Below are positions 21,318 through 23,886 of a stretch of DNA of 23,886 nt, in pieces. The stretch covers positions 1-23,886 of the forward strand of contig UQUH01000022.1 in assembly GCA_900544245.1 (NCBI GenBank). Direction: 5' to 3'. Every line of letters starts with the position of its first letter. Positions within the stretch are counted from its first letter, which is position 1. Below the pieces are notes generated by a model, which was given only the letters and a program-made list of their open reading frames with translations, made no database searches and was not told the DNA's origin. Source of the stretch: an uncultured Coriobacteriaceae bacterium. Its GTDB lineage: Bacteria > Actinomycetota > Coriobacteriia > Coriobacteriales > QAMH01. The translations under genes were made by a program, and so were the position numbers.

Positions 21318-22223
21318 CTATTCGTCCGTATCGAGGACTTCGTCGAGCGTCTCGCTCAGATGCGCGCAGGGGGCGATGTCCTTCCAGTTCTCGGGAGGAA
21401 GACTGGGAATGGCGACGATGAAGACCGCCCCGTGACCGGGAAGGTTCGCCGCCTGCACCGTCCCGCCCATCGCCTCGGTGAGCGCCTTGACGATGGCGAG
21501 CCCCAGTCCGCTGTTGCCGCTGCCCTTGAACCGGGCACGGCTCTGATCGGCGCGGTAGAAGCGATCGAAGAGGTGGTCTGGCGACTCGTCCCCGAAACCC
21601 GGCCCGTCATCCTTGACGGCAATGACGGAGTGACCCTCGCTGCAGGTAATCTCGACGCGTACGTGTCCGCCCTCACCGGCAAAGCGACTCGCGTTCTCGA
21701 TGAGGTTCACGAAGATCTGATTGAGTGCGTCGGCGTTGCCCATGACGTCCGGTGCCTCCCCCACGACGCTGAGGTTTACGCCGCGCTCCTCGACCAGCCC
21801 CTGCATGAGCAGCGCACAGTTATCCGCGACGGCGCGCAAGTTGATACGGGTGAGCTCCATGCTCTCCCCCTCCGCACGCTGCAGCGTGAGCAAGTCGTTG
21901 GCAAGGCGAGTCAGACGGTCACACTCGCTCATGATCTGGCTGAGGAAGCGCTGCTGCATCTCCTCAGGCACTCCGCCTTCGAGCAGGGTCTCCGCCGCGC
22001 CGCGTATCGCGGTGAGCGGCGTGCGGATCTCATGGCTGACGTCGCTCACGAACTGAGCTTGCCGAGCCTCTTCGGTACGCATCTCGTTGATGGTCTCGCG
22101 CATGAACTCGCGGACCTCGCAGGGAAGGTTCGTCTCCTCGAAGAAGCGCAGGACATCGGGCGGAACATCGCCGTCAAAGATGTCTCGCGCGTCAACGTCG
22201 TCAATCGCATCGCATGCGGACAT
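21318..22223 (-). CDS. Soluble sensor histidine kinase without membrane segment
   Basis: A 301-residue histidine kinase. The dimerisation and phospho-acceptor motif FVSDVSHEIRTPLTAI has His64. The ATP domain shows NLIENASRF (N box), DDGPGFG (G1), LFDRFYRAD (F box) and GSGNSGLGLAIVKAL (G2). The 50 residues before the H box are acidic and not a recognised sensor, and no hydrophobic segment long enough to span a membrane exists, so the protein is cytoplasmic and must sense through a partner or another signal. Sequence around the H box is like PhoR/ResE kinases whose membrane part is missing. ATG at 22223 follows GGTGAGG. It lies 11 bp after coaX, so the two are co-transcribed. The response regulator divergent from coaX is its likely partner. 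Confidence 0.93.
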   Translation of the reverse strand: MSACDAIDDVDARDIFDGDVPPDVLRFFEETNLPCEVREFMRETINEMRTEEARQAQFVSDVSHEIRTPLTAIRGAAETLLEGGVPEEMQQRFLSQIMSECDRLTRLANDLLTLQRAEGESMELTRINLRAVADNCALLMQGLVEERGVNLSVVGEAPDVMGNADALNQIFVNLIENASRFAGEGGHVRVEITCSEGHSVIAVKDDGPGFGDESPDHLFDRFYRADQSRARFKGSGNSGLGLAIVKALTEAMGGTVQAANLPGHGAVFIVAIPSLPPENWKDIAPCAHLSETLDEVLDTDE

Positions 22224-22234
22224 GGCGCCTCACC

Positions 22235-22999
22235 CTATCGGTTCTTCTCATGAACGAGCCGCAGGCCATGCAAGGTGAGTCGCGGCTCGCGACGTGTTAT
22301 GGTCTGGGAGAGTCCGGCAATCACGTTCGAGAACCCGCCCGTCGCGATCACCGGCGCCTCGTAGCCAAGCTCATCGAAGATGGCGCGGACGAGCCCGTCG
22401 ATGCGTGCGACTTCGCCGAAAACGATTCCCGAGCGCATGGCATCGACCGTGTTCGTCCCGATCACATGCCCTGGCTCGACGATATCGGCCTGAGGCAGAC
22501 GCGCCGCATGGCTAAACATCGCATCGGCGCCGGTACCCATGCCAGGAGCGATGATTCCGCCCCTGAAGCGACCGCGCTCGTCAATGACCTCGATGTTGGT
22601 CGTTGTTCCCAGGTCGACGACAACGACGGGAACGCCCTCGAGCTTGATGGCCGCCATCGCGTCGGCAACGCGATCGGCCCCGATTTCCGCCGGATTGTCG
22701 TACTGCATCGCAAGACCCGTCTTGATGCCGGGACCCACGACGACGGGATCGCGTCCCGTCATGCGACGTCCCACGGTCGCCCAGCACTCGGTGAGCACGG
22801 GAACGACCGAGGCGATCACCACGTCATCGCAGGATGCCGGGTCGATGCCCTTGAGTTCGAACTGCCCCGCGAGCAAGAACTGGAGTTCGTCGGCCGTGTC
22901 CTGCACGCGCGTCGTGAAGACCCAATGAGCGACGAGCTCCTCGTCCTCGAAGAGTCCCATGGCGGTTTGCGTGTTTCCGATATCGACGGTCAGAAGCAT
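22235..22999 (-). CDS. coaX: Type III pantothenate kinase
   Basis: A 254-residue ASKHA-fold enzyme catalysing the first step of coenzyme A synthesis, ATP-dependent phosphorylation of pantothenate, without feedback inhibition by CoA. It begins LLTVDIGNTQTAMGLFEDEE (phosphate-binding loop, Asp6). Other hallmarks are GADRVADAMAA, VVVDLGTTTNIEV, GGIIAPGMGTGADAM and VIATGGFSNVI. In the second phosphate loop, most homologues read DxGTATT; this one reads DLGTTTN. ATG at 22999 with GGAGA is chosen over an earlier in-frame ATG at 23017. It is the first gene of a unit with the soluble histidine kinase and is divergent from the response regulator. Confidence 0.96.
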   Translation of the reverse strand: MLLTVDIGNTQTAMGLFEDEELVAHWVFTTRVQDTADELQFLLAGQFELKGIDPASCDDVVIASVVPVLTECWATVGRRMTGRDPVVVGPGIKTGLAMQYDNPAEIGADRVADAMAAIKLEGVPVVVVDLGTTTNIEVIDERGRFRGGIIAPGMGTGADAMFSHAARLPQADIVEPGHVIGTNTVDAMRSGIVFGEVARIDGLVRAIFDELGYEAPVIATGGFSNVIAGLSQTITRREPRLTLHGLRLVHEKNR

Positions 23000-23024
23000 G
23001 CATTCTCCGTTTCTCAAAACAATT

Positions 23025-23054
23025 TCATTACAGCGTAGCGCGAGCTGTCCTCAA
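23025..23054 (-). promoter_or_regulatory. Candidate coaX promoter
   Basis: TTGAGG (23054-23049) and TAATGA (23030-23025) on the minus strand are 18 bp apart, predicting a short leader with GGAGA before the ATG at 22999. A TACAAT at 23060-23065 on the plus strand could serve the divergent regulator. Confidence 0.4.
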
Positions 23055-23106
23055 GCGCATACAATGAAAGCAAATCGTAACAGGTAATGGCTGAGTGGAG
23101 CTTACC

Positions 23107-23829
23107 ATGGAAGAAAAAAGCGAACAGAGAATACTCGTCGTCGACGACGAGCAGGCAATAACCGATTTCGTCAGCTTCAACCTCTCGAAGGAGGGCTACC
23201 AGGTCGACGTCGCCCACAATGGCAACGAAGCCGTCGACATGGCCAACGCGAACGATTACGACCTCGTGATCCTCGATGTCATGTTGCCCGGTATCGACGG
23301 CTACGAGGTATGCCGCCGCATCCGAGCGAAGAGCAACGTCCCCGTGCTGTTCCTATCTGCCCGCGATACGGAACTCGACAAGGTCGTCGGACTCGAACTG
23401 GGTGGCGACGATTACCTTGCCAAGCCGTTTGGCATCCGCGAGCTACTCGCCCGCGTGCACGCGCTTCTGCGCCGCGCACCGCAAGAGGAAGACACGGGGG
23501 CAGATGGCGTGCGCGTGCTTGACGTGAGCGGCATCCACCTAGACGAGGCGGGCCACCATGCGACCTTCGAGGGCAAGGACATCGAACTTACCCCGCGCGA
23601 GTTCGAGCTCCTGGTCACGCTCATGAGTCATGCGGGCACGGTGCTCGGACGCGAACAGCTCCTGCGCGAGGCATGGGACTGGCAGTACGTCGTCGAGACC
23701 AAGACCGTCGACACGCACATCAAGCGCTTGCGCGACAAACTCGCAAGCGTCGGGCTGGATCCCAACGTCATCGAAACCGTGCGCGGCTACGGCTATCGTT
23801 TCGTCAAGGACTTCAACAACAAAAAGTAG
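23107..23829 (+). CDS. OmpR/PhoB-family response regulator
   Basis: A 240-residue two-domain regulator. The receiver domain has the acidic pair DDE (13-15), phospho-acceptor Asp57 in ILDVMLPG, and Lys106 in YLAKPFG. The winged-helix DNA-binding domain (about 135-235) has IELTPREFELLVTLMSHAGTVLGREQLL and VDTHIKRLRDKL, ending VRGYGYRFV. ATG at 23107 with TGGAGC is chosen over the GTG at 23095. It is divergent from coaX and the soluble histidine kinase, which is its most likely partner in this window; a second kinase could lie beyond the window edge. The regulated genes are unknown. Confidence 0.95.
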   Translation: MEEKSEQRILVVDDEQAITDFVSFNLSKEGYQVDVAHNGNEAVDMANANDYDLVILDVMLPGIDGYEVCRRIRAKSNVPVLFLSARDTELDKVVGLELGGDDYLAKPFGIRELLARVHALLRRAPQEEDTGADGVRVLDVSGIHLDEAGHHATFEGKDIELTPREFELLVTLMSHAGTVLGREQLLREAWDWQYVVETKTVDTHIKRLRDKLASVGLDPNVIETVRGYGYRFVKDFNNKK

Positions 23830-23886
23830 GGGCACGATTACTCGCGCTCCCACGACCACATGCCATTTAGGCACGAGAGGGGCCGG

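Overview
The window looks like chromosomal DNA of a high-GC anaerobic actinobacterium, most likely class Coriobacteriia (Eggerthellaceae-like). I infer this from the gene content: a cytoplasmic molybdopterin oxidoreductase cassette, a LysR/carboxymuconolactone-decarboxylase/cupin trio, full-length trigger factor, short Wzm/Wzt transporter genes, and compact promoters with several apparently leaderless starts. The species cannot be fixed from sequence alone. I found no insertion sequence, phage gene or CRISPR array.

Layout. 1-1714: a cupin gene (cut by the window edge) and a carboxymuconolactone decarboxylase-like gene on the minus strand, divergent from a LysR regulator, with a mirrored pair of operator-like sites between them. 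1788-4479: a RarD-type permease, then a minus-strand pair made of a degenerate polysaccharide deacetylase and an arginine-rich membrane protein. 4576-4651: tRNA-Ala(CGC) with a terminator. 4710-7523: two tandem DUF262 (GmrS/ParB-like) genes facing a TetR regulator whose promoter holds a perfect 21-bp palindrome; this is a possible small defence module. 7565-10617: rlmH, a protein resembling the C-terminal domain of trigger factor, trigger factor itself, and a small unknown gene.

10734-13862 is the most interesting part. It is a three-gene minus-strand operon encoding a molybdopterin-bisMGD enzyme whose catalytic subunit has no cysteine in its first 107 residues. Its DmsB/NrfC-like partner keeps the family framework but has lost nearly all iron-sulfur ligands. 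A 91-residue protein of unknown function completes the set. With no Tat signal, no membrane anchor and no visible electron-transfer cofactor, it looks like a soluble, redox-neutral or otherwise unusual molybdenum or tungsten enzyme.

14333-20923 carries nth and a cell-surface polysaccharide region: a GT2 glycosyltransferase, tadA, UDP-galactopyranose mutase (interrupted by an in-frame stop beside a G9 tract), a GtrA-like flippase, a GT4 glycosyltransferase, and the Wzt/Wzm ABC exporter. Together these could make and export a galactofuranose-containing polymer. 20941-23829 holds an ACT-domain protein, a histidine kinase with no membrane segment, coaX (type III pantothenate kinase), and a divergent OmpR-family response regulator.
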